DNA of 9,489 nt, taken from assembly GCA_012512795.1 (NCBI GenBank), contig JAAZDL010000051.1, forward strand, positions 1 through 9,489, written 5' to 3'. A program made the translations under genes and the position numbers. The notes beneath the pieces are model-generated. The model was not told the DNA's origin, searched no databases, and saw only the letters and a list, made by a program, of their open reading frames with translations. Positions 1 through 7,071 of the stretch are shown here, piece after piece (positions within the stretch are counted from its first letter, which is position 1; every line of letters starts with the position of its first letter). The stretch is from Mycoplasmatota bacterium. GTDB taxonomy: Bacteria; Bacillota_I; Bacilli_A; RF39; UBA660.

Positions 1-2014
1 AATGATGTTGACTTCTTGTACAAGATACATAATATAAATATTTTTCATTATAGTTATATTTGTTATCTTTATCTGTATATATTATTGTTGCATCAAATTC
101 TAACCCTTTTGCAAGATACGACGGTAAGACTACTAATTCTCTACTAAAACTTTTAGAGTTACCACTAATTAACATTAAGTCATTAAATTGGCTTTTTAAT
201 TTATTAAATATTTTATTTGATTCAACATCAGTTTTAGTAATTATAGCAATGCTTTTATTATTTTTTCTAAGTCTTTTAATATCTTCAGTAAGTTGCACAA
301 CAATATTTTTTTCTTCTTTAAATTCAACAGGTATATGTATATCTCTTCTTATTGCTGATACCAAATTTAAATTTAAAATTTTATTTGAATGTTTAATTAT
401 TTCAGGACTAGATCTATATGTCTTGTTAAGTTCTAAATAGTTTGTTCCTTCAGTAAACACATTTTTTAAATCTTCAAGAGAATTATATAAATAATATGGA
501 TTAATAGTTTGATTAATGTCTCCTAGAATTGTAAACTTGCTTTTCCTAAGGATCTTTTTTAATAGTACATACTGTAATATGTTATAATCTTGAGCTTCAT
601 CAATAATTGTTTGTTCTATAGAATAGTCATTTCCTAAAAAAGTTAATAAGCTTTTCATATATACAAACAAGCAAGCATCTTCATAAGATATTTTATTATT
701 ATTTAATTTACTTATATAAGATTCAGGTATTGATTTTTTATATGCATTTATAAATTCTTCGCTTTTATAAAAGTTTTTGTATATATCCTTAACATCTAAA
801 GACATATTTATTTTTTCTTTTAACCATTTTTTAATTTGTCTTGTCTTACTTTTATTTCCGTTAAATTCTTGCTCTGAAATTTTATTAGCTATTTCATCTA
901 TTCTCTCAAGTAGTGGTAAAGATGAATATCTTTCTTTTAAATATTTGTTTAACTTGACTCTTTCAATATACAAATCTCTATTAAATATATCATCTACAAA
1001 ATGAATTTTCTTTGAATAAGATAAAATATAATTTTCAATTACTTGTATTATTTCATTTGATTGTTTAAATTTAATTAAATCAATAAATTCTTCTTCATAT
1101 TTATAATATCTTTCAATAAAAGAAGTAAAAGATTCTATATATTTATATTCAGTAATATAAGTCTCTAGAAAATCACTGAAAGTAGTTTCTTTAGTATTTT
1201 CTTCACCTAATTCCGGAAGAACATTTGATATATATGTACTAAATATTTGGTTAGGAGCAAATATAAGAACTTTATCGCTTTTTAAATTTTTTATTTTATA
1301 TAGTAAGAAAGCTATTCTATGTAAAGCTACGCTAGTTTTACCAGATCCGGCTATTCCTTGTACTATTAAATTATTATATTTAGTGTCTCTAATTATTGCG
1401 TTTTGTTCACTTTGTATAGTAGTTACTATATTTTTCATGTAGTCACTGTTCTTTTTAGCAAGCACTTCTTGAAGTAAATCATCTTGAATAGTTATATTAC
1501 TATCAAAAACTCTTTTTATTTTAGAATTTTCAATTGTAAACTGCCTTTTATTATGAAGATAACCTTTTACTATACCTCCAGGAGATTCATACTGGGCATT
1601 TGCATGTTCATAATCATAAAATATACTTGATATAGGTGCTCTCCAGTCAAATATAATATTATTGTTATTTTTAGTTAAATATGTTAAACCAATATAAATA
1701 TCTTTTTTACTTTCATCATCTTCAAAAGTTATTTTTCCAAAATATGGAGAATTTTGTATTTTATAAAGTTTTTTGTAATATTTTGCTTTCTTTTCTAAAT
1801 CATCAATTTCTTTTTCATTATTAGAAATGATGCTTTTCATTTCAGTAGGATCTAGTTCTTTTCTAGTATCCCAAACATATTTTTTAAATTCTTGTTGCTT
1901 TTCCTCGTTGTCATATAAATCTTGAGCTAATGATGATATTGTTTTTCTTAAAAGTGTTGTAGTTAATTTTAGATAGTTTATCTCTTGAATGAAATCTTTT
2001 TCATTTAAATCCAT
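1..2014 (-). CDS. helD: HelD-family RNA polymerase-associated ATPase (SF1 helicase fold), C-terminus cut by window edge
   Basis: This frame is open for 671 codons without a stop and leaves the window, so only the extreme C-terminus is missing (the family usually has about 680-780 residues). The ATG lies 6 nt after AGGAGG. Motifs in order: an N-terminal charged helical region; the HelD signature NSPYFGKI near residue 90 and DWRAPISS at 123-130; the Walker A motif GIAGSGKTS at 220-228 (Lys226); Walker B DEAQDY at 472-477; GDINQ at 498-502; the TYRSSPE motif; AKGLEFD at 635-641; and YVSCTR at 662-667. HelD proteins lack classic DNA unwinding activity. They insert an N-terminal coiled coil into the secondary channel of RNA polymerase and use ATP to remove stalled polymerase from nucleic acid. 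The gene diverges from the next one and is the only minus-strand gene here. The SPYFG and DWRAP motifs separate it from UvrD/PcrA. Confidence 0.93.
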   Translation of the reverse strand, partial: MDLNEKDFIQEINYLKLTTTLLRKTISSLAQDLYDNEEKQQEFKKYVWDTRKELDPTEMKSIISNNEKEIDDLEKKAKYYKKLYKIQNSPYFGKITFEDDESKKDIYIGLTYLTKNNNNIIFDWRAPISSIFYDYEHANAQYESPGGIVKGYLHNKRQFTIENSKIKRVFDSNITIQDDLLQEVLAKKNSDYMKNIVTTIQSEQNAIIRDTKYNNLIVQGIAGSGKTSVALHRIAFLLYKIKNLKSDKVLIFAPNQIFSTYISNVLPELGEENTKETTFSDFLETYITEYKYIESFTSFIERYYKYEEEFIDLIKFKQSNEIIQVIENYILSYSKKIHFVDDIFNRDLYIERVKLNKYLKERYSSLPLLERIDEIANKISEQEFNGNKSKTRQIKKWLKEKINMSLDVKDIYKNFYKSEEFINAYKKSIPESYISKLNNNKISYEDACLFVYMKSLLTFLGNDYSIEQTIIDEAQDYNILQYVLLKKILRKSKFTILGDINQTINPYYLYNSLEDLKNVFTEGTNYLELNKTYRSSPEIIKHSNKILNLNLVSAIRRDIHIPVEFKEEKNIVVQLTEDIKRLRKNNKSIAIITKTDVESNKIFNKLKSQFNDLMLISGNSKSFSRELVVLPSYLAKGLEFDATIIYTDKDNKYNYNEKYLYYVSCTRSQHH

Positions 2015-2070
2015 TCTTTACCTCCTATAAACTTATTGTACATCTTTTATAAATTAACAGCATGTTCAAA

Positions 2071-2099
2071 ATCTTATCAAAAGTAATAGTTTTTGTCAA
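2071..2099 (-). promoter_or_regulatory. Sigma-A type promoter of helD with extended -10
   Basis: On the minus strand a perfect TTGACA (-35, positions 2099-2094) is followed after exactly 17 bp by TAAGAT (-10, 2076-2071), with TGA directly before it giving an extended -10. Transcription would start near 2064, leaving a leader of about 50 nt before the start codon. This is read from sequence only. Confidence 0.65.
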
Positions 2100-2125
2100 T
2101 ATCAAAAAGTAATTAATATTTAAAT

Positions 2126-2201
2126 TATAATATAATTAATAAAAATATATTATATATTTAAATAAAATATGTTAATATAAGATTAAGAAGGAGGTTTATT
2201 T
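2126..2201 (+). promoter_or_regulatory. AT-rich promoter region and ribosome binding site for the 536-residue membrane protein gene
   Basis: Two overlapping TATAAT boxes (2126-2131 and 2131-2136) and further -10-like words (TATTAT at 2148, TAAAAT at 2163) lie upstream of a strong AAGGAGG (2188-2194), which is 7 nt before the ATG at 2202. No -35 with correct spacing was found for any of these boxes, so the exact promoter cannot be chosen. The ribosome binding site is clear. Confidence 0.35.
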
Positions 2202-3812
2202 ATGAAAAATAAAATGATTTTTGTTAGAATAATGTTAATGATAATAATAGCAGCTATAACTTATTACATTTTCTTACCTGCATTTAATTTTCATTCATTT
2301 GGTTTTTATGTTTATATTTTATTTGTAGTTGGAGTGTATAAAATACTAAGTATTATTAAATTTGAAAATAAAATACTTAAAATACAAAAAAGTAGTAAGA
2401 ATAATAAAATATTATTAAAAGAAAATATTGTATATATTTCATTTGTTATTATATTTGCTTTGATTTTTATAGTTAATTTTGTTTATTCACCAATATTTTT
2501 TAGTAAAAAATACGCTAAAAGAATAATTATTGATGAGACATCTACTTTTGTTGATGATATTAAAGCTGTAAACTATAATGCTTTACCACTACTAGACAAA
2601 GATTCAAGTGAAAAACTAGGTGATAGAGTAATGGGGCAAATGAGTGAGCTCGTTAGTCAATTTGAAGTATCAACTTTATATACTCAGATAAATTACAATA
2701 ACGATATAATAAGAGTTACACCTCTTGAATATGCTAGTTTTATTAAATGGATAACTAATAAGAAAGAAGGAGTTAAAGGGTACATTACAGTTAATTCTGT
2801 TAGCGGAGAATCTGAACTTTATAAGTTAGATAAAGGAATGAAATATATGCCTAGCGCATATTTTAATGATAATTTATATAGAAAATTAAGATTTGAATAT
2901 CCAACGAAAATATTTGGTAGAATAAGTTTTGAGATTGATAATGATGGTAGTCCATATTGGATAATTCCAACTATTTCATATTCTGCTGTTGAACTTTTAA
3001 AAGAAGTTAATGGACTAATTATATTAGATCCAGTTAGTGGAAATAGCAATCTATATAAAATAGAAGATGTACCAGAATGGGTAGATCAAGTATTTGATGC
3101 TAGTTTAATTATTGAACAAGTTAATGATTGGGGATTATATAAAAATGGTTTCTTAAACTCATTATTTGGTCAAAAAGGAGTAGTTCAAACTACTGAAGGA
3201 TATAACTATACAATACAAGATGATGATGTGTTTATGTATACGGGAATTACTTCAATAAATTCTGATGAATCTAATATTGGTTTTATATTAACAAACCTTA
3301 GAACAAAAGAAACAAAATTTTATGCAGTTCCTGGAGCTGAAGAATATTCTGCAATGGAATCTGCTAAAGGGCAAGTTCAACAAATGAACTATGTATCTTC
3401 TTTTCCACTATTAATAAATTTAAACTCAAGACCAACATATTTAATAAGTTTAAAAGATGCAGCAGGGCTAGTTAAAATGTATGCTTTTGTTGATGTTGAA
3501 GATTATCAAAAAGTAGTAGTTACTGACTCATCATTAGGTATTAAAGAAGCATCAAGATTGTATTTGAAAAACATTAATTTTAAAAATAATGATAGTAGCT
3601 CTTTTATTAAAAAAGAAATTACAATTAGTAGTATAAATATCGCAATGATAGATGGAACAACGTATTTTTACATAAAAGATTTATCTGGTCAAAAGTATAA
3701 AGTTTCAATTAAAGTTAATGAAAACTTATTACCTTTTATAACTAAGGGAAATAAATTAAAAATCAATTATTTAACTGAAGAAGATATTATAGATATTATT
3801 TCGATAGATTAA
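2202..3812 (+). CDS. Conserved-looking membrane-anchored extracytoplasmic protein, function unknown
   Basis: I do not recognise this 536-residue protein reliably. Three hydrophobic segments lie near the N-terminus (about residues 6-26, 33-53 and 75-95), followed by a hydrophilic part of about 430 residues. With the N-terminus inside, three passes would put that part outside the membrane. A short motif recurs three times: a Gly followed by a beta-like strand, a small loop and LYK or FY (VKGYITVNSVSG at 191-202, VNGLIILDPVSG at 269-280, NIGFILTNLRTKE at 358-370). This VxGxIxxDxxSG style resembles PepSY-like or beta-repeat domains, which is inference. The C-terminus (about 460-536) looks like a separate small beta domain. 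The protein has no cysteine, as is common for exported proteins of this group. AAGGAGG lies 7 nt before the start. The gene stands alone between divergent helD and the rpsO promoter, and no convincing terminator follows it. Confidence 0.85.
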   Translation: MKNKMIFVRIMLMIIIAAITYYIFLPAFNFHSFGFYVYILFVVGVYKILSIIKFENKILKIQKSSKNNKILLKENIVYISFVIIFALIFIVNFVYSPIFFSKKYAKRIIIDETSTFVDDIKAVNYNALPLLDKDSSEKLGDRVMGQMSELVSQFEVSTLYTQINYNNDIIRVTPLEYASFIKWITNKKEGVKGYITVNSVSGESELYKLDKGMKYMPSAYFNDNLYRKLRFEYPTKIFGRISFEIDNDGSPYWIIPTISYSAVELLKEVNGLIILDPVSGNSNLYKIEDVPEWVDQVFDASLIIEQVNDWGLYKNGFLNSLFGQKGVVQTTEGYNYTIQDDDVFMYTGITSINSDESNIGFILTNLRTKETKFYAVPGAEEYSAMESAKGQVQQMNYVSSFPLLINLNSRPTYLISLKDAAGLVKMYAFVDVEDYQKVVVTDSSLGIKEASRLYLKNINFKNNDSSSFIKKEITISSINIAMIDGTTYFYIKDLSGQKYKVSIKVNENLLPFITKGNKLKINYLTEEDIIDIISID

Positions 3813-3830
3813 ATATTTTAAATATTAATA

Positions 3831-3859
3831 TTGATTTTTATCTTAATATATAGTATCAT
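3831..3859 (+). promoter_or_regulatory. Promoter of the rpsO-pnp unit
   Basis: TTGATT (3831-3836) and TATCAT (3854-3859) are separated by exactly 17 bp, a good sigma-A type match. The predicted start is near 3866, which places the leader stem at 3871-3914 at the very 5' end of the mRNA and leaves a leader of about 80 nt before rpsO. Confidence 0.6.
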
Positions 3860-3870
3860 TAATTAGAAGT

Positions 3871-3914
3871 TTATTCTTAGTTTAGATGTTCCTCTGACTC
3901 TATACTCAGAATAA
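3871..3914 (+). promoter_or_regulatory. Structured rpsO leader hairpin, candidate S15 autoregulatory element
   Basis: TTATTCT (3871-3877) pairs with AGAATAA (3908-3914). After a T/C mismatch AGT pairs with ACT, and after a T/T mismatch TAGA (3883-3886) pairs with TCTA (3899-3902). That makes 14 pairs closed by a 12-nt loop. No T-tract follows, so this is not a terminator. Ribosomal protein S15 is known to repress its own mRNA through leader structures in several bacteria, and these differ between lineages. The pairing is seen; a role in S15 binding is inference. Confidence 0.45.
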
Positions 3915-3948
3915 TCGGATATATTAGAAAAAGGAGGATTGTTTAATA

Positions 3949-4218
3949 ATGGCTTTAAGTAAAGATAAGAAGAAAAATCTTATAAGTGAATATGCTAGAA
4001 CTAAAGGTGATACAGGAAGTGTAGAAGTACAAGTTGCTATACTTACTGAGAGAATTAATGGTTTAACAGAGCATATGAAGAATCATATTCATGATTTTCA
4101 TACTAATAGAGGTTTACTTAAATTAGTAGGTAAGAGAAAAAACTTACTTGAATATCTTAAAAAAGAAGATGTTGAAAGATATCGTGAATTAATAAAAAAA
4201 TTAAATATAAGAAAGTAG
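3949..4218 (+). CDS. rpsO: 30S ribosomal protein S15
   Basis: The 89-residue product has the normal full length and shows the S15 signature throughout: GDTGSVEVQVAILTERI at 20-36, the His/Asp-containing loop HIHDFHTNRGLL at about 46-57, KRKNLLEYL at about 63-71, and a C-terminal RYRELIKKLNIRK. S15 is a primary binder of the 16S rRNA central domain, contacting the three-way junction around helices 20-22, and helps form intersubunit bridge B4. AAGGAGG at 3931-3937 lies 11 nt before the ATG, a slightly long but normal spacing. It is followed by pnp, the same order as in Escherichia coli and many Bacillota, and is probably cotranscribed with it from the promoter at 3831-3859. Confidence 0.98.
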   Translation: MALSKDKKKNLISEYARTKGDTGSVEVQVAILTERINGLTEHMKNHIHDFHTNRGLLKLVGKRKNLLEYLKKEDVERYRELIKKLNIRK

Positions 4219-4248
4219 GCACTTGTTTTAAGTGTCTTTCACTTTTTT
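4218..4248 (+). terminator. Two overlapping, mutually exclusive hairpins between rpsO and pnp (attenuator candidate)
   Basis: GGCACTT (4218-4224) pairs with AAGTGTC (4230-4236), 7 pairs including one G-T, with a 5-nt loop. The same AAGTG (4230-4234) can instead pair with a second CACTT (4240-4244) through another 5-nt loop, and that stem runs straight into T residues up to 4248. Only one hairpin can form at a time. The second resembles a weak intrinsic terminator directly before the pnp ribosome binding site. Partial termination or RNA processing here would set the S15 to PNPase ratio. The pairings are seen; the regulatory role is inferred. Confidence 0.45.
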
Positions 4249-4250
4249 AA

Positions 4251-4257
4251 AAGGAGG
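4251..4257 (+). promoter_or_regulatory. Ribosome binding site that fixes the pnp start
   Basis: AAGGAGG lies 4 nt before the ATG at 4262. An in-frame GTG at 4232 falls inside the intergenic hairpins and has no ribosome binding site, and its extra ten residues do not belong to the family, so ATG 4262 is taken as the start. Confidence 0.85.
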
Positions 4258-4261
4258 AAAA

Positions 4262-6433
4262 ATGAAAAGAGTATTTGAATATGAATTTCGAGGTAGAAAG
4301 ATTGTAGTTGAGCAAGGTGAACTAGCAAAACAAGCTGGAGGAGCTGTTTTAGTTAGATATGATGATACAGTTATATTATCAACTGTTGTTATGAGCAATA
4401 ATGTATCAACTGCTGATTTTTTTCCTTTGACTATTTTATATCAGGAAAAATTATATTCTGTTGGTAAAATTCCTGGTGGATTTATAAAAAGAGAAAGTCG
4501 TCCAACAGAGGTAGCTACATTAACTGCAAGAGTTATTGATAGACCAATACGACCAATGTTTGATGAAAATTTTAGAAATGAGGTTCAAGTTGTTAATACT
4601 GTGCTTAGTGTTGATCCTAATTGTACACCTGAGATGACTGCTTTATTTGGAACTTCATTATGTTTGGGAATATCTTCAATACCATTCCAAGGGCCTGTAG
4701 CTGGTGTTGTAGTAGGAAAAATTGATGGAGAGTTAATTATTAATCCAACATCAGAGGAAATGGAAAGAAGTACTATTAACTTAACTGTAGCAGGTACTAA
4801 AGAAGCTATAAATATGGTAGAGAGCAGTTCTAAAGAAGTAAGTGAAGAAGATATGCTTGAAGCACTTTTATTTGGACATGAAGCTATTAAAGAACTATGT
4901 GCTATAGAAGAAGATATTATAAGTGAAATAGGCGAAGAAAAAATAGAAGTTGTTCTTGCTAATGTACCTGAAGAGCTTGTAGAAGAAGTAAATAATGATA
5001 TTAAAGAATCTATGATAGAGGCTATTCAAATAAAAGATAAACTAGAAAAATATGCCAAAATAGATGAAGTTAAAGAAAATGCAATAAATATATATAAAGA
5101 AAGACATGAAGGTGAAGAAACTTTAGATGCAAATTTAAAATTTGTTAAAAGAATTGCTAATGAAATTGAAGGTAATGAAGTTAGAAGACTTATAACAAAT
5201 GAAAATATCAGACCGGATGGAAGAGATATGGATGAAATAAGAGAATTATCTGCATCAGTTGATTTACTTCCTAGAACACACGGGAGCGCATTATTTACAA
5301 GAGGACAAACACAAGCGCTTGCTATTACAACTTTAGGTGCTCAAGGTGAAGAACAAATTCTTGATGGTCTTGGATTGGAAGATTCTAAAAGATTTATGTT
5401 TCACTATAATTTCCCAGCATTTAGTGTAGGAGAAACAGGAAGATATGGGGCTCCTGGAAGAAGAGAAATAGGACATGGAGCTTTAGCAGAAAGAGCTTTA
5501 TTACAAGTAATGCCTAATGAGAATGATTTTCCTTATACTGTTCGTGTTGTTTCAGAAGTATTAGAAAGCAATGGCTCTAGTTCACAAGCAAGTATTTGTG
5601 CTGGCTGTATGTCTTTAATGGCTGCAGGAGTTCCTATTAAAGCTCCAGTTGCTGGTATTGCTATGGGACTTATTACTGAAGATGGAACATGTGATTCTAA
5701 CTATACTATTTTAACAGATATACAAGGTTTAGAAGACCATATGGGAGATATGGACTTTAAAGTAGCAGGTACTAAAGAAGGAATAACAGCTTTACAAATG
5801 GATATTAAAATTAAAGGAGTAACAAAAGAAGTACTTTCTGAAGCTCTCGAAAAAGCTAGAATAGCTAGAATTAAAATATTAGATGTTATGTGTAATACTA
5901 TTGAAAAACCTAGAGAAGAGTTAAGTGAGTATGCTCCTAAGATGAGAACTATGAAAATTGCAGCTGACAAGATAAAAGATGTTATTGGTAAAGGTGGAGA
6001 CATGATTACTAAGATTATCTTAGAATCAAGCAATGTAACTTCTGTTAACAATAAAGAAGCTGTAAAAATTGATATTGATGATGAAGGTAATGTTGTTCTT
6101 TATCATATGAAAAAAGAAGTTTTAGATAAAGCTGTAAACATGATTGAAGATATCATTAAAGAAGTTGAAATCGGTACTATTTATACAGTAAAAGTAGTTA
6201 AAGTTGAAGAATTTGGTGCTTTTGTTGAATTATGGCCAGGTTGTGAAGGGTTAGTTCATGTATCTCAACTTGATAACAAAAGAGTAGAACATCCTAGTGA
6301 TGTAGTTAAAGTTGGAGATGAATTAGTTGTAAAAGCAACAGGTTATGATAAAAGAGGAAAACTTAATTTGTCAAGAAAAGAAGTTTTACCTAAAATAGAG
6401 AAAAAAGAAGAAAAGAAAGAAAACAAAGAATAA
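4262..6433 (+). CDS. pnp: Polynucleotide phosphorylase (polyribonucleotide nucleotidyltransferase)
   Basis: The 723-residue product is slightly longer than the usual 700-710. It degrades RNA 3' to 5' using phosphate, releasing nucleoside diphosphates, and can add tails in reverse; the enzyme is a ring-shaped trimer in the cytoplasm. Domains in order are RNase PH core 1 (about 12-143) with the RNA-binding loop GKIPGGFIKRESRPTE at 68-83; a helical linker; RNase PH core 2 starting at IRPDGRD (about 316-322); a KH domain (about 562-620) with GKGG at 576-579; an S1 domain (about 638-705) with FGAFVEL and GLVHVSQL; and a Lys/Glu-rich tail. Asp492, Asp498 and Lys500 in EDHMGDMDFK match the metal-binding catalytic residues known from the E. 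coli enzyme. A 43-nt gap with alternative hairpins separates it from rpsO, and a strong terminator follows. Confidence 0.98.
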   Translation: MKRVFEYEFRGRKIVVEQGELAKQAGGAVLVRYDDTVILSTVVMSNNVSTADFFPLTILYQEKLYSVGKIPGGFIKRESRPTEVATLTARVIDRPIRPMFDENFRNEVQVVNTVLSVDPNCTPEMTALFGTSLCLGISSIPFQGPVAGVVVGKIDGELIINPTSEEMERSTINLTVAGTKEAINMVESSSKEVSEEDMLEALLFGHEAIKELCAIEEDIISEIGEEKIEVVLANVPEELVEEVNNDIKESMIEAIQIKDKLEKYAKIDEVKENAINIYKERHEGEETLDANLKFVKRIANEIEGNEVRRLITNENIRPDGRDMDEIRELSASVDLLPRTHGSALFTRGQTQALAITTLGAQGEEQILDGLGLEDSKRFMFHYNFPAFSVGETGRYGAPGRREIGHGALAERALLQVMPNENDFPYTVRVVSEVLESNGSSSQASICAGCMSLMAAGVPIKAPVAGIAMGLITEDGTCDSNYTILTDIQGLEDHMGDMDFKVAGTKEGITALQMDIKIKGVTKEVLSEALEKARIARIKILDVMCNTIEKPREELSEYAPKMRTMKIAADKIKDVIGKGGDMITKIILESSNVTSVNNKEAVKIDIDDEGNVVLYHMKKEVLDKAVNMIEDIIKEVEIGTIYTVKVVKVEEFGAFVELWPGCEGLVHVSQLDNKRVEHPSDVVKVGDELVVKATGYDKRGKLNLSRKEVLPKIEKKEEKKENKE

Positions 6434-6458
6434 AAAAACTAATGAAAATTAGTTTTTT
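6433..6458 (+). terminator. Intrinsic terminator after pnp
   Basis: A perfect 11-bp stem, AAAAAACTAAT pairing with ATTAGTTTTTT, is closed by a GAAA tetraloop and ends in six T residues. It begins at the last base of the pnp stop codon. The symmetrical A and T tracts would also suit termination on the opposite strand, but no convergent gene is present. Confidence 0.8.
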
Positions 6459-6479
6459 AATTAGTAAGTAGGTGAATAT

Positions 6480-7010
6480 ATGGAAATTGAAGATATAATG
6501 GAATATTTATTATGTGAAAGAAGAAATATAAAAGGAAGTAAATTACTAGAAGAAATGCTTCAAAATAATAAATTTAAAACTTTAGTTGCAAAAGGAATAT
6601 TAGAAAACAAGATTAAGCCGTTATTAACAGAAGAGTTTATAGAAAAAATGGAACAACAAAATTGTAGAGGATACTCTTCTGTTTATAATATATTTGTAGA
6701 TGGTAAAAATATAGGTACTTGTAATGCTACTAGCACAGAAATTAGTTACATGTTTAATAACGTTGATCTAGTAGGTGGTATAAATCCGTTTTTTGAAGGA
6801 ACTCCAGCTTCTCCTAACGGAGTACATTCTTGGTTAGAGACTGATAAAGAACTTCTTGATACATCAACTCTTATGATAGTTGATAAATCATATATAAAAT
6901 CTCTTGAATATAATGAAAATATAAGATTTAACAGTCATAATTTATTTTCTAATACAAATTATCAGCTAGCAAAAGAATTTGCTTGTGATAGAAGTCTTAA
7001 GAGAAAATAA
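6480..7010 (+). CDS. Unrecognised 176-residue protein with transglutaminase-like Cys/His/Asp arrangement
   Basis: I do not recognise this protein. It has no signal peptide or membrane segment and is probably cytoplasmic. The first 60 residues look helical and charged. The central part carries Cys81 in IGTCNATS, then a Gly-rich stretch VGGINPFFEGTPASPNG (98-113), His116 in GVHSWLE, and Asp127 in LLDTS. The order Cys, about 35 residues, His, about 11 residues, Asp, with His in an HSW context and Asp in a D-T-S context, is what transglutaminase-like and other papain-fold enzymes show. A cysteine peptidase or amidase is therefore a reasonable guess but is not shown. A weak ribosome binding site AGGTGA (6470-6475) lies 4 nt before the ATG. 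The gene starts 46 nt after pnp, downstream of its terminator. I see no clear promoter of its own, so it may depend on read-through. Confidence 0.8.
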   Translation: MEIEDIMEYLLCERRNIKGSKLLEEMLQNNKFKTLVAKGILENKIKPLLTEEFIEKMEQQNCRGYSSVYNIFVDGKNIGTCNATSTEISYMFNNVDLVGGINPFFEGTPASPNGVHSWLETDKELLDTSTLMIVDKSYIKSLEYNENIRFNSHNLFSNTNYQLAKEFACDRSLKRK

Positions 7011-7016
7011 ATAGGG

Positions 7017-7045
7017 TTGAATTTTATTTTAAAAGGTGCTAAAAT
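7017..7045 (+). promoter_or_regulatory. Extended -10 promoter of the surface adhesin gene
   Basis: TTGAAT (7017-7022) and TAAAAT (7040-7045) are separated by exactly 17 bp, and TGC directly before the -10 box adds an extended -10 element. Transcription would start near 7052, just before the ribosome binding site. The adhesin thus appears to be transcribed separately from the gene before it. Confidence 0.65.
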
Positions 7046-7057
7046 TAAGTTATAAAT

Positions 7058-7064
7058 AGAGGAG
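7058..7064 (+). promoter_or_regulatory. Ribosome binding site that fixes the adhesin start
   Basis: AGAGGAG ends 7 nt before the ATG at 7072 but only 1 nt before an in-frame ATG at 7066. The second ATG has normal spacing and begins a standard signal peptide (MKNNIFKK), so it is chosen. Confidence 0.75.
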
Positions 7065-7071
7065 AATGATT

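Noticed and set aside
60..1004. Plus-strand open frames at 60-440 and 777-1004 inside the first 2 kb
   Set aside because: They lie antisense to the continuous helD reading frame, which has all helicase-type motifs. They have no ribosome binding site and are rich in Leu, Ile and Ser as expected for shadows of AT-rich genes.
2126..2136. Tandem overlapping TATAAT as a definite promoter
   Set aside because: There is no -35 at 15-19 bp upstream, and such words arise often by chance in DNA this AT-rich. It is kept only as a low-confidence region.
2819..3049. Minus-strand open frame within the membrane protein gene
   Set aside because: It is an antisense shadow with no ribosome binding site and no recognisable protein features.
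3811..3830. AATATT-rich inverted repeat after the 536-residue gene as a terminator
   Set aside because: The stem is only A-T pairs with no T-tract after it and would be very unstable.
4232..4261. GTG start for pnp ten codons upstream
   Set aside because: It lies within the intergenic hairpins, has no ribosome binding site, and adds residues foreign to PNPase. ATG 4262 has AAGGAGG at suitable spacing.
5701..6051. Minus-strand 116-codon frame within pnp
   Set aside because: It lies opposite the catalytic and KH parts of pnp; conservation of the PNPase sequence explains it.
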